Assembly (NCBI GenBank): GCA_964504195.1
Contig: CAZDDI010000022.1
Span: forward strand, 1 to 59,032
Source: CAZDDI01 sp964504195
GTDB lineage: Bacteria > Chloroflexota > Anaerolineae > B4-G1 > SLSP01
Length of the DNA: 59,032 nt
Reading direction: 5' to 3'
Positions 49,267 through 57,383 of the stretch are shown here, in pieces. Below the pieces are notes generated by a model. That model saw only the letters and a list, made by a program, of their open reading frames with translations. It ran no database searches and was not told where the DNA came from. The stretch's first letter is position 1. Every line of letters begins with the position of its first letter. The translations under genes were made by a program, and so were the position numbers.

Positions 49267-52200
49267 ATGTCCGAACCGTTGGAACTGCGCTTGACCATCG
49301 CCCCGCAGGGGGACGCCTACACCGCCCGCGTGGACTGTCACGAGCTCGGCACGGATGCCGGCCCTTTCCCTTTCGCCCTGCCGCTGGATGACGCTATCCT
49401 CGACGAGCTCCGCTGGTATCTGGAGCAGTACATCCGCTGGCCCGTGGGCGAGGAGGAACGTGCCGCGCGCGTCGCCAATCAGCTGGAAGGCTGGGGCCGC
49501 GCGCTCTTCGCTGCGGTTTTCACCGCGACCGAGGCCGCCCGCGTGTGGACGCAGTTCCGCCTGCACGAGCCCGACCGCCCGCGCCTCGTCACGCTCGATT
49601 GCACCGAATCGCCCGTGCTGCGCCTGCCCTGGGAGCTCCTCGCCGATGAGGAGGGGCACCTCTTCGCGCTGGGCATCGGCTTCCGGCGACGGTTGCACAA
49701 GGTCGCCGCCGCGCGCCCCCGCGCCTTCGAGCTGCCCGTCCGCGTGCTGCTGGTGATTGCCCGCCCCGAAGGCGACGGCGCGAGCTTCATTGATCCCCGC
49801 GCCAGCGGCCAGGCGCTCCTGGAGGCGGTCAAGCCCCTGGGCAACGCCGTGGCCGTGGAATTCCTGCCCGCCGGGACGCTCAAGTCGCTCACCGACCGCC
49901 TCAACGCGCGGCACGCCCCGCCCGTCCACATCGTCCACTTCGACGGGCACGGCGTCTATTCACAGGCGCGCGGCCTGGGATACCTGCTCTTCGAGGACAA
50001 AACCGGCAAGCCCGATCGGGTGGATGCCGACCAGCTGGGCAATCTGCTCGCCCGCGCCGGCATCCCCCTGATGATTCTGGATGCCTGCCAATCGGCGCAC
50101 GGCGACGCGCCCGACCCCTACAGCAGCGTGGCGCAGCGGTTGATCCGCGCCGGGGTGGGCAGCGTGGTGGCGATGCAGTACAGCATCCTCGTGGCGGCCA
50201 GCAAGCAATTCTTCGCCGCCTTCTACACCGCGCTGGCGGAGGGGAGCAGCATCGGGCAGGCGGTGGACGCCGGACGCTACGACCTGCTCGCCGAGACGGG
50301 CCGCTTCGTCCTGCACCATCCCGACGGCTCCGACCGCCCCATCTCCCTGCGCGATTGGTTCCTGCCCGCGCTCTATCAGCAGGCGGCGGATCCGTCTCCG
50401 TTTTTCAACGCAAAGGCGCAAGGGGGCAAAGACGCAAAGGAGCGAGAAAGCGAAAAGGCGGGTGAGCGGAAAAGCGATCCGTTTGCGGTTTACGAGGCAG
50501 GCTTGGGGCGGATGTTGCCGCAGCTGGCGGGCGAGGCGCTGGAAGTGGACGCGCGGACGCTGGAAGCGCGCCTGCGGGAGAACCTCCGCTTTGCCCGCGT
50601 GGATGGCGACACGGAGACCCGCCGCGCCGAGCGCAGCGCCATCCTCCGTGAGCTGAACGCCCTCTGCGAACGCGCCCTCGGCCTCCCTTTCGACATTCTT
50701 TGCGCGCCCGCTGTCTCCACTCCCACTCACCCCGTCACCCCCTCACCCCATCACTCCCTTCTCGGCGACTTCCCCCAACCGCGCTACGGCTTCATCGGGC
50801 GGGCGCGCGAGCTGTGGCGCTTGGAGCGGCTGCTGGCGGAACGGCGCATCGTGGTGTTGCACGCCTTCGGCGGGCAGGGGAAGACCGCGCTCGCCGCCGA
50901 GGCTGCGGATTGGCTCACGCAAAAGGGCCGCTTCGCCCGCGCCGTCTTCCTCTCGTTTGAACCGGGCTACGCCGCGGATGCCGCGCTCACGCAGCTGGGC
51001 CGCCTGCTGGTGGGCCAGGATTTCTCTTCGCTGGGCGAGGCCGAGCGCCTCCCCGCGCTGCGCCGCGCCCTGGCGGAGGCCCCCACTCTGCTGATCTGGG
51101 ACAACTTCGAGAGCGTCCTCCCCGGTTCCCACGCCGCCCTCCCCGAAGCCGACCTCACCGCTCTCCTCGACCTCGCCGCCGCCCTCGTCTCTCCGACTAA
51201 AGACTCTCCGACTAACGACTACTCGACTACCCGACTTTTAGTGACCACCCGCAACCTCGACCCCGACGACCTCCCCCACCCCGCCTTCCGCCCCGGCCAA
51301 ACGACCGCGCTGCTCCCGCTGGAGGGCCTCACCCACTGGGAGGCGCTGGAGCTGGCGGGCAACATCCTCGACGCGCTCTCGCACCCCCGCCCGCCCCGGC
51401 TCGACCTGGAGCGGCTGCTCGACTTCCTTGGCGGGCACCCCCTCTCCATCCAGCTCGTCACCCCGCACCTTCAGGACTACCCCAGCGTGCAGACCGTCAT
51501 TGACCGCTTCGAGGACCTCTACCCCGGCTTTGCCGAAGGCCAGGCGCGCAACGAGAGCCTGGAGGTGAGCCTGCGCTTCTCGCTCGACCGGCTGAGCGAA
51601 GCGGCGCGGGCGCGCATCGCCGCGCTCGGCGTTTTCGAGGGCGGGGCGTTGGAATTTGTGATTCTGATGGTGACGGGCCTCAAGCCCTCCGAGTGGCGGC
51701 CCGCGCGGGCCGAACTGCTCCGCGCCGGGCTGGCGATGGCGGAAATGGAATCGCCGTTTAGCATTGAGACAGCAGAAGGGGCCTTTGGTGGCCACTTCCT
51801 GCGCTTCCACCCGACGCTCGCGCGCGCGCTGCGCCGTCGCCTGGATGCGGACACGCTCGCCGCGTTGGAAACCGCCTACCGGCAGGCGTATCACCGGCTC
51901 GCCAACCATCTCTACCACAACGACAGCCGCGCCCCCCAGACCACGCGCGCCGTGGCGCAGCGCGAGCTGCCCAACCTGCGCCGGGGCGTCACGCTTACCC
52001 TCGCAGCCGGCGACATGGCGACCGCCGTGACTTTCGCCGAGTGCGTCGAGCGCTTCCTGAACGTCTTTGGCCGCTGGCGCGAGCGGGAGGTGCTGATGGG
52101 GGAGGTGGCGCGCGCCTTCGCCGGACGACCGGAGGGAATAACCGGTCATCGGTCATCGGTCTCCGGTCAACCTTCAGCCGTTGAGCCGTTCACCAAAACC

Positions 52201-53910
52201 GAGTACCTGTTGCAGAGCCGCCAGGGGCAGATGCTGCTGGATGCGGGGCGCGCACGCGAGGCGGAGGCCGTGTTCCGCGGGCTGCTGGCCCGGATGGACG
52301 AGACAGATTACGCAGTATGCACTACGGACTACGTCTACTCCGAAAACTCCATCGAATTTGGCTATGACCGCGCCCAAATTTTACATCGCCTGGGCCGTAG
52401 CCTGATGGGGCAGGGGCGCGTGGGTGAGGCGGAAGCGGTGTACCAGCAAGCACTGGATGTACTTGCATCGCTCGCTTTTGCGACTACGGATTACGAACTA
52501 CAGACTACGGTAACAGAAACCGCTATTCAGGGTGAAACCGGTGGTGTCCACACCGACCTCGCGGATGTGTTGATGTTTCAGAACCGTTACGCGGAGGCGC
52601 GGGAGCATTACGAGGCGGCACTGGAAATAGTTGCGGCGTTAGGCGATGGACGCAACGGAGCAGTGGTTTTGGGTCAGCTCGGAACGCTGGCACTGGAAGA
52701 GAACAACTTCGCCGAGGCGGAGCGGCTGTTCTGTGATGCCATTCAGCGTTTTCACAACATGGGCGAACCGCATCACGAGGCCATCAGCTGGCATCAATTG
52801 GGGATGACGTATCAAATGGCTGCAAATCACAAGCCTCAAGCGGAAAGCAATCAGCAATCAGCTTCCAGCAACCAGCTCTTGTATCAGGCGGAGGAGGCAT
52901 ACCAGAGTAGTTTGCAGTTGGAAGAAGTCCTAGGTAATTTGGCTGGGGCCGCGCAAACCGCCAACCAGCTGGCAGCGATCGCAGCAATAACCGGGCGGCC
53001 CGCCGATGCCGCCCGCTGGTGTCGTCGGGCGTTGGCAGATTTCCAGGCGTCCGGACAGTTGCGTGAAGTAGCCGTTGTTGCTAACAACCTTGCCTACCTG
53101 CTGCTCGCCGCCGCGCGGGGCGAGTACGGCAACCCGCCTCCAGTGGGTCTGCTGCTGGGAGCGTCCACACCTGGCACCGCCAAGACTGGCGAACTGCTCG
53201 CTGAGGCAGAATCGCTGGCGCGGCAGGCCGTGCAAATCCGCGAAACGGTGGTTCTTGACGTATCCAATGAAATTTGGACGACCTATGGCATTCTTGCGGG
53301 TATCGCCGAAATACAGGGCAACCCTGCCGCCGCCCACGAATGGTGCCGCAAGGAACGTGCCGCCTTCGTTGCCTTCCCCGGTCACTGGGCCAATCTCTCG
53401 CGGCCGTTTGGAGGTCTAGTACGAGCTATCATCGGAGGCATCCAAGGCGACCCGGCGGTGTTAGAGGCGTTGGAGCAATTGTATCCTCAAATGCTGGCAG
53501 GTGGCTTGGCTTGGCACGCCATGCCGGAAGCTATTCGCCGCCTGCTCGCGGGCGAACGCGATCTGGACGCCCTTGCGGATGAATTGAGCATTCCAGCGGC
53601 GCAATACCTGCTGCTCCACAAGGCTCTGGAAGCCCTGGCGGGCGGGGTGCAGGCCGTCCACGAATCGGACACGAATGCACGAATGGACGCCGCGCCGCCG
53701 GAGATCTCTCCCGATCAAGAAGCGCAGGCTCGCGCACTCATGGCCGCGCTCGAAGCGTGGCTCGCCACCCCGCCGGGTCAATCCGCCCTGCGGGAGCTCC
53801 AATCGCAGGGCCTCGCGGAAGAAGCGCTCCTCATGGGATTGTTGCAGCGCTTCATGGCCGCCCATGCGGGCGGCGCGTCCCCGCCGCGTGGGGACAAGGG
53901 GAATAAATAG
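49267..53910 (+). CDS. CHAT protease / STAND NTPase / TPR protein
   Basis: 1547 residues. An N-terminal region of about 130 residues is followed by a CHAT caspase-like domain (about 130-375). Its dyad is visible: His228 in VHFDGHG and Cys274 in LDACQSA. A linker leads to an NB-ARC-like STAND module with Walker A GGQGKTAL (Lys539), Walker B LLIWDNFE (Asp612) and GGHPLS near 723. A winged-helix-type region and then TPR-like repeats (about 960-1470) follow. The layout resembles bacterial STAND immune sensors: TPR senses, the NTPase oligomerises, CHAT cleaves. Target and trigger are unknown. Several period-7 arrays are translated in frame as linkers. ATG 49267 follows AGGAGG. Confidence 0.85.
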   Translation: MSEPLELRLTIAPQGDAYTARVDCHELGTDAGPFPFALPLDDAILDELRWYLEQYIRWPVGEEERAARVANQLEGWGRALFAAVFTATEAARVWTQFRLHEPDRPRLVTLDCTESPVLRLPWELLADEEGHLFALGIGFRRRLHKVAAARPRAFELPVRVLLVIARPEGDGASFIDPRASGQALLEAVKPLGNAVAVEFLPAGTLKSLTDRLNARHAPPVHIVHFDGHGVYSQARGLGYLLFEDKTGKPDRVDADQLGNLLARAGIPLMILDACQSAHGDAPDPYSSVAQRLIRAGVGSVVAMQYSILVAASKQFFAAFYTALAEGSSIGQAVDAGRYDLLAETGRFVLHHPDGSDRPISLRDWFLPALYQQAADPSPFFNAKAQGGKDAKERESEKAGERKSDPFAVYEAGLGRMLPQLAGEALEVDARTLEARLRENLRFARVDGDTETRRAERSAILRELNALCERALGLPFDILCAPAVSTPTHPVTPSPHHSLLGDFPQPRYGFIGRARELWRLERLLAERRIVVLHAFGGQGKTALAAEAADWLTQKGRFARAVFLSFEPGYAADAALTQLGRLLVGQDFSSLGEAERLPALRRALAEAPTLLIWDNFESVLPGSHAALPEADLTALLDLAAALVSPTKDSPTNDYSTTRLLVTTRNLDPDDLPHPAFRPGQTTALLPLEGLTHWEALELAGNILDALSHPRPPRLDLERLLDFLGGHPLSIQLVTPHLQDYPSVQTVIDRFEDLYPGFAEGQARNESLEVSLRFSLDRLSEAARARIAALGVFEGGALEFVILMVTGLKPSEWRPARAELLRAGLAMAEMESPFSIETAEGAFGGHFLRFHPTLARALRRRLDADTLAALETAYRQAYHRLANHLYHNDSRAPQTTRAVAQRELPNLRRGVTLTLAAGDMATAVTFAECVERFLNVFGRWREREVLMGEVARAFAGRPEGITGHRSSVSGQPSAVEPFTKTEYLLQSRQGQMLLDAGRAREAEAVFRGLLARMDETDYAVCTTDYVYSENSIEFGYDRAQILHRLGRSLMGQGRVGEAEAVYQQALDVLASLAFATTDYELQTTVTETAIQGETGGVHTDLADVLMFQNRYAEAREHYEAALEIVAALGDGRNGAVVLGQLGTLALEENNFAEAERLFCDAIQRFHNMGEPHHEAISWHQLGMTYQMAANHKPQAESNQQSASSNQLLYQAEEAYQSSLQLEEVLGNLAGAAQTANQLAAIAAITGRPADAARWCRRALADFQASGQLREVAVVANNLAYLLLAAARGEYGNPPPVGLLLGASTPGTAKTGELLAEAESLARQAVQIRETVVLDVSNEIWTTYGILAGIAEIQGNPAAAHEWCRKERAAFVAFPGHWANLSRPFGGLVRAIIGGIQGDPAVLEALEQLYPQMLAGGLAWHAMPEAIRRLLAGERDLDALADELSIPAAQYLLLHKALEALAGGVQAVHESDTNARMDAAPPEISPDQEAQARALMAALEAWLATPPGQSALRELQSQGLAEEALLMGLLQRFMAAHAGGASPPRGDKGNK
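50405..50470. repeat. In-gene heptad array, CHAT to NTPase linker
   Basis: GCAAAGG/CGCAAGG/GAGCGAG-type heptads, translated as a charged Lys/Glu-rich linker (about residues 380-402). Confidence 0.75.
51189..51240. repeat. In-gene heptad array in the NTPase domain
   Basis: ACTAAAG/ACTCTCCG/ACTAACG/ACTACTCG units, translated as a Ser/Thr-Asp/Asn run at about residues 641-658, in a loop after Walker B. Confidence 0.8.
52141..52170. repeat. In-gene heptad array before the TPR region
   Basis: GGTCATC tandem units (GGTCATCGGTCATCGGTCTC) at about residues 959-968. Comparable arrays follow at 52308-52340, 52481-52510 and 52821-52875. Confidence 0.8.
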
Positions 53911-54140
53911 TCGCATCGTAGGGGCGAGGCATTGCCTCGCCCCTACGCAGACCTGCCAGGTTTTTTGTTTTCATGGTTGTAGGGGCGGACGGCCGTCCGC
54001 CCCTACGTTTCATACTGCTCCAAGCCCCCGTCCCGGGGGCGGTTCAGGGATGAAATACCAGTTTGCAAATGGTTTATTTGCGTCCAAGCCGCCCCGAGAC
54101 GGGGCTTTGAGCGTTAAATGCGATTGCGTCGCCCCTACGC

Positions 54141-54177
54141 AAACCTGGCAGGTCTGGGAAGACCTGCCAGGTTTTTT
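54141..54177 (+). terminator. Terminator in unit A
   Basis: AACCTGGCAGGTCT / AGACCTGCCAGGTT stem then TTTTT. Likely ends transcription from the CHAT gene or a small RNA. Confidence 0.7.
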
Positions 54178-54340
54178 GTTTTCATGGTAGTAGGGGCGGA
54201 CGGCCGTCCGCCCCTACTACGTTTCATACTGCTCCAAGCCCCCGTCCCGGGGGCGGTTCAGGGATGAAATACCAGTTTGCAAATGGCTTATTTGCGCCCA
54301 AGCCGCCCCGAGACGGGGCTTTGAGCGTTAAATGCGATCG

Positions 54341-54377
54341 CAAACCTGACAGGTCTTCCGAGACCTGTCAGGTTTTT
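54341..54377 (+). terminator. Terminator in unit B
   Basis: AACCTGACAGGTCT / AGACCTGTCAGGTT stem then TTT. The stem carries compensatory G/A and C/T changes relative to unit A, so the pairing is kept. Confidence 0.65.
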
Positions 54378-54401
54378 GGTTGTAGGGGCGGCCGTCCGCC
54401 C

Positions 54402-55523
54402 CTACGTTTCATACACGCGCGGCACACGGGCGTTGATCTGGCACGTCACCTCGTAGGTGATCGTCCGCAGCTGCTCCGCCCACTCGTAGACGGTGATCTC
54501 CTCGTCGCCGCTCTTGCCGATCAGCACCACCTCATCCCCCACGCGCGCGGGCGTCTCCGGCCCTAGATTCACCATGCTCTGATCCATGCACACGCGCCCG
54601 ACGATGGGGTAGCTGCGCCCGCCAATCAGCACGCGCCCGCTGTTGGAGAAGAGCCGGTTGAAGCCATCGGCGTACCCGGCGGGGATGGTGGCGATCCACG
54701 TCCGCTCCGGCGCGCTCCACATGCGCCCGTAGCCGATGCTCGTGCCCGCCTCCACCTGCTTGAGGAACGAAATCCGCGTGAGGAAGCTCAAGCCCGGCTT
54801 GAGCGGGATGGTGGCGGGCGTCTCCGCATCCGGGCGGAAGCCGTAGATCATGATACCGGGGCGCACCATGTCGAGCCAGCCCTGCGGATGGGCCAGCACC
54901 GCGCCGGAGTTGGAGCAATGCACCAGGGCGGTGCGCCGCCCGATGGCCGCGTGGATGGCATCCACCACCGCTTTGAAGCGCGCGATTTGCGCCTGCGTGT
55001 AGGCGGGATCGCCCGCATCGCTCACCGGCAGGTGCGTGAACAGCCCCTCCAGCCGCAGGTGGGGGCAGGCGCGCTCGATGTGCTCCGCCAGCGCGGGCGC
55101 CTCGTCCGGCGCGACGCCAATCCGCCCCATGCCGGTATCAATTTTGATGTGAACATTCGCCGCGCGGCCCGCCGCCCGGCAGACGCTTTCGAGCGCGTCG
55201 GTGGTCGCGCGGTCGCACACTGTCAGCGTGAGGGCGTTCTCCACCGCCGCCGCCATCTCCTCCGGGAAGGCGTGGCTCAGCTTGAGGATGGGTAGCCGAA
55301 TCCCGGCGGCGCGCAGTTGCAGGCCCTCCGGCACGGTGGCGACGCCCAGCCATTCCACACCGCTGCGCTCGGCCATGCGGGAGACTTCCACCGCGCCGTG
55401 GCCGTAGCCGTTGGCTTTCACCGCGATGAGGATTTTCCGCTCCGGCCCTATCGCCTGCCGGATGCCCTCGATGTTGAAGCGAATGTTCTGTAAGTGAATG
55501 CGCGCGTGCGTTTGGTAGAGCAT
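54402..55523 (-). CDS. alr: Alanine racemase
   Basis: 373-residue fold type III PLP enzyme. Lysine in AVKANGYGHGA (Lys36), the second catalytic Tyr in SIGYGRMW, substrate residues in VGRVCMDQSMVNLG. Makes D-alanine for peptidoglycan. The last codons (VYET) overlap a partial repeat-unit copy. Third gene of a probable mutL-(higBA)-orr-alr cluster, so a wider amino-acid racemase role is possible. Confidence 0.95.
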   Translation of the reverse strand: MLYQTHARIHLQNIRFNIEGIRQAIGPERKILIAVKANGYGHGAVEVSRMAERSGVEWLGVATVPEGLQLRAAGIRLPILKLSHAFPEEMAAAVENALTLTVCDRATTDALESVCRAAGRAANVHIKIDTGMGRIGVAPDEAPALAEHIERACPHLRLEGLFTHLPVSDAGDPAYTQAQIARFKAVVDAIHAAIGRRTALVHCSNSGAVLAHPQGWLDMVRPGIMIYGFRPDAETPATIPLKPGLSFLTRISFLKQVEAGTSIGYGRMWSAPERTWIATIPAGYADGFNRLFSNSGRVLIGGRSYPIVGRVCMDQSMVNLGPETPARVGDEVVLIGKSGDEEITVYEWAEQLRTITYEVTCQINARVPRVYET

Positions 55524-55524
55524 A

Positions 55525-55562
55525 TAGTCTGTTAGTCCTTAGTCGGATAGTCTTGTAGTCTG
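55525..55562. repeat. Heptad repeat, TAGTCTG-type
   Basis: Degenerate TAGTCTG/TTAGTCC/TTAGTCG units between alr and orr; a second block of the same type lies at 56676-56706 behind orr's start. Confidence 0.7.
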
Positions 55563-55582
55563 AAATGCCACAATGTCGAATC

Positions 55583-56662
55583 CTACCCCTTGACAACCAC
55601 CTTCTGCATGTAGGCCGAGGTGCTGGCTGCGAGCAACGCGCCGTAGCCGGGGGTGAAGGTGATTTCCGCGCCGAGGGTGACGGCCTGCTGCGCGTCCTCC
55701 ACGTCGAGGATGAGGTGGTCGCTGCTGCCGCCCAGCACGATGATGCCGGGGTCTTCGGGCGTGAGGTTGTCCACCACCACGTCCTGCCGCCCCAGGTTGC
55801 AGATGGCGCGCTGGCGGATGCCGCGATCCACGAACTCCGGCGTCCCGCCGAAGGCGTCCTGTCCGCGCTCGCCGATGGGAACGGAGGGCTTGCGCTCGAG
55901 CTCCACCACCTCGCCTACCACGCGAAACGCATCCTGCCGCGTGCCGGGCCAGGGCGAGCGATCAATCACGCTACAGCCCAGCAGCAGCGTCTCGCCGATG
56001 CGCAGCAGGTTGATCTCCGGCGGCATCCCCCCGGCGGCGAGCAGGGGCAGATTGGCGCTGTTTCCGCCGCAGAGCACGGGCAGTTCCAGGTCGGTGGCCT
56101 CGCGGCAGACGGCGCGCAAGTCAATGAGTTGCTGCATCTTCGCGGTGGTGGGAATCACGCCGCCGTAGCAGGCGAGGTTGCACCCCAGCCCGATAAGCTC
56201 CAGGTGCGGCAGCGTCGCCGTCTCACGGAGCGCGTCCACGGCACGGTCAGGCCAGATCCCTTCGCGCAAATCGCCCAAGTCCACCATGAAGATGACCTGG
56301 TGCCGCACACCGTGGAATCCGGCGGCCTGCGAGAGCAATCGCAGCGTGGCGGTGGAGGAGTTGAGCGAGACATCGCTCCAGCGCACCACGTCGCTGGCCT
56401 GGCTGGGCGCGGGGATGCGGAGCAGCATCAGCGGGAGCGCGATGCCCATCCGCCGGATGGCTTGCAGGTTCTCGATGCGCGAATCGGCCAACAGATCCGC
56501 GCCGGCCTCAGCGAGCGTCTGCGCCACCGCCGGATGCGCGGCGGTCACTTTGGTCACGGCGGCCACCTGGATGCCGTGACTGTGGCAGAGCGCCAGAATC
56601 GCGCGCGCGTTCTCCGCGATGCGTTGGGGATAAATTTCAAGTCGGGGGGTAAAGTTGGGCAT
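55583..56662 (-). CDS. orr: Ornithine-racemase-like PLP enzyme
   Basis: 359-residue alanine-racemase-N-domain protein. PLP lysine in VAAVTKVTAAHP, and VDLGDLREGIWPD, CNLACYGGVIPT, GGNSANLPLL and RIGETLLLGCSV, a set typical of Orr/YhfX-type racemases rather than Alr. In ornithine fermenters Orr converts L- to D-ornithine for the B12-dependent D-ornithine aminomutase. The nearby MutL/GlmL-like gene supports this, but the mutase subunits are not in the window. AGGAGG before the ATG at 56662. Confidence 0.72.
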   Translation of the reverse strand: MPNFTPRLEIYPQRIAENARAILALCHSHGIQVAAVTKVTAAHPAVAQTLAEAGADLLADSRIENLQAIRRMGIALPLMLLRIPAPSQASDVVRWSDVSLNSSTATLRLLSQAAGFHGVRHQVIFMVDLGDLREGIWPDRAVDALRETATLPHLELIGLGCNLACYGGVIPTTAKMQQLIDLRAVCREATDLELPVLCGGNSANLPLLAAGGMPPEINLLRIGETLLLGCSVIDRSPWPGTRQDAFRVVGEVVELERKPSVPIGERGQDAFGGTPEFVDRGIRQRAICNLGRQDVVVDNLTPEDPGIIVLGGSSDHLILDVEDAQQAVTLGAEITFTPGYGALLAASTSAYMQKVVVKG

Positions 56663-56749
56663 AGAACCTCCTGCAATAGTCGCTTAGTCGTCAGTCACAT
56701 AGTCAAACTGGTGCAATCTTTATTTCTCACAACACGATCACATCAGCAT

Positions 56750-57052
56750 TTATCCAGTCACAACAAACGCCATCACTTCACGGTCAAGGCGCACGCCCAA
56801 CGCATCTGCGGCTACATCGAGATCGTAATCCATCTGCAAGCCAAGCCAGAATTTCGCGGATGTGCCGAAGGCCTTTGCCAGACGTAAAGCTGTATCCGCT
56901 GTGATGCGCCGCTTGCCCAGCACAATCTCATTGATGCGCCGCGCGGGCACGCTCATTTTCAACGCCAAGTGGTTTTGACTGATGCCCATCGGCTTCAGGA
57001 ACTCCTCCAGCAACACTTCACCCGGATGAATTGGGGCCAGTAATTCAGTCAT
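56750..57052 (-). CDS. higA: HigA-type antitoxin
   Basis: 100-residue Xre-family HTH protein: IHPGEVLLEEFLKPMGISQN, helix-turn-helix about residues 20-60 with VPARRINEIVLGKRRIT. Binds its own operator and the HigB toxin. Follows the toxin gene by 11 bp, the toxin-first order usual for higBA. Confidence 0.9.
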   Translation of the reverse strand: MTELLAPIHPGEVLLEEFLKPMGISQNHLALKMSVPARRINEIVLGKRRITADTALRLAKAFGTSAKFWLGLQMDYDLDVAADALGVRLDREVMAFVVTG

Positions 57053-57063
57053 GGTTCACCTCG

Positions 57064-57345
57064 CTAATGATAATCCGTGATTTCAACATCGTAGGCATTG
57101 TTGTCTCGCCATTCAAAGCATATTCGCCACTGATTGTTGATGCGAATACTATACTGCCCGGCTCTATTACCGGATAATTTCTCCAGCCGATTTGCGGGCG
57201 GAATGCGTAAATCCTCCAATACAGCAGCGTTGTTCAGCATACGCAGTTTACGCAACGCGGTTTGTTGGATCGTAGGGGGCAATTTGCGCGAAACCTGGCG
57301 ACGGAAAACCTTTTCAGTCTCTGCGTCTCTGAACGTCTTGATCAT
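57064..57345 (-). CDS. higB: HigB/RelE-type toxin
   Basis: 93-residue mRNA interferase with the family start IKTFRDAETEKVFRR and the C-terminal YSIRINNQWRICFEW, where basic residues act in ribosome-dependent cleavage. Intact. The module is inserted between mutL-like and orr genes. Confidence 0.92.
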   Translation of the reverse strand: MIKTFRDAETEKVFRRQVSRKLPPTIQQTALRKLRMLNNAAVLEDLRIPPANRLEKLSGNRAGQYSIRINNQWRICFEWRDNNAYDVEITDYH

Positions 57346-57383
57346 AGCTTTATTGTATAACGTATCGCGTTAAACGTCAAGCG

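Larger units (their letters stand above)
53950..54377. repeat. Tandem duplication of a structured ~211 bp unit
   Basis: Unit A starts at 53950 and unit B at 54161 (offset 211-214); each begins GACCTGCCAGGTTTTTTG. In unit A the hairpins are GTAGGGGCGGAC..GTCCGCCCCTAC (53979-54006), GCCCCCGTCCCGGGGGC (54024-54040), GCAAATGGTTTATTTGC (54065-54081), GCCCCGAGACGGGGC (54091-54105), and a terminator ending it. A third partial copy of the first hairpin overlaps the alr stop. A short ORF starting MKYQFANGLFA is in both. Fills the 491 bp gap after the CHAT gene. Confidence 0.8.

Noticed and set aside
49267..53910. Type III CRISPR-associated CHAT protease (craspase-like)
   Set aside because: No cas7-11 or other cas genes or arrays are present, and the domain order CHAT-STAND-TPR differs from TPR-CHAT.
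54050..54190. Confident short gene starting MKYQFANGLFA
   Set aside because: No ribosome site is apparent, and the second copy keeps only the first roughly 25 codons before diverging. It is kept as a possibility inside the tandem-unit finding only.
56750..56887. Plus-strand 440-codon frame 55565-56887
   Set aside because: Antisense to the well-supported orr and higA genes, with no domain features.
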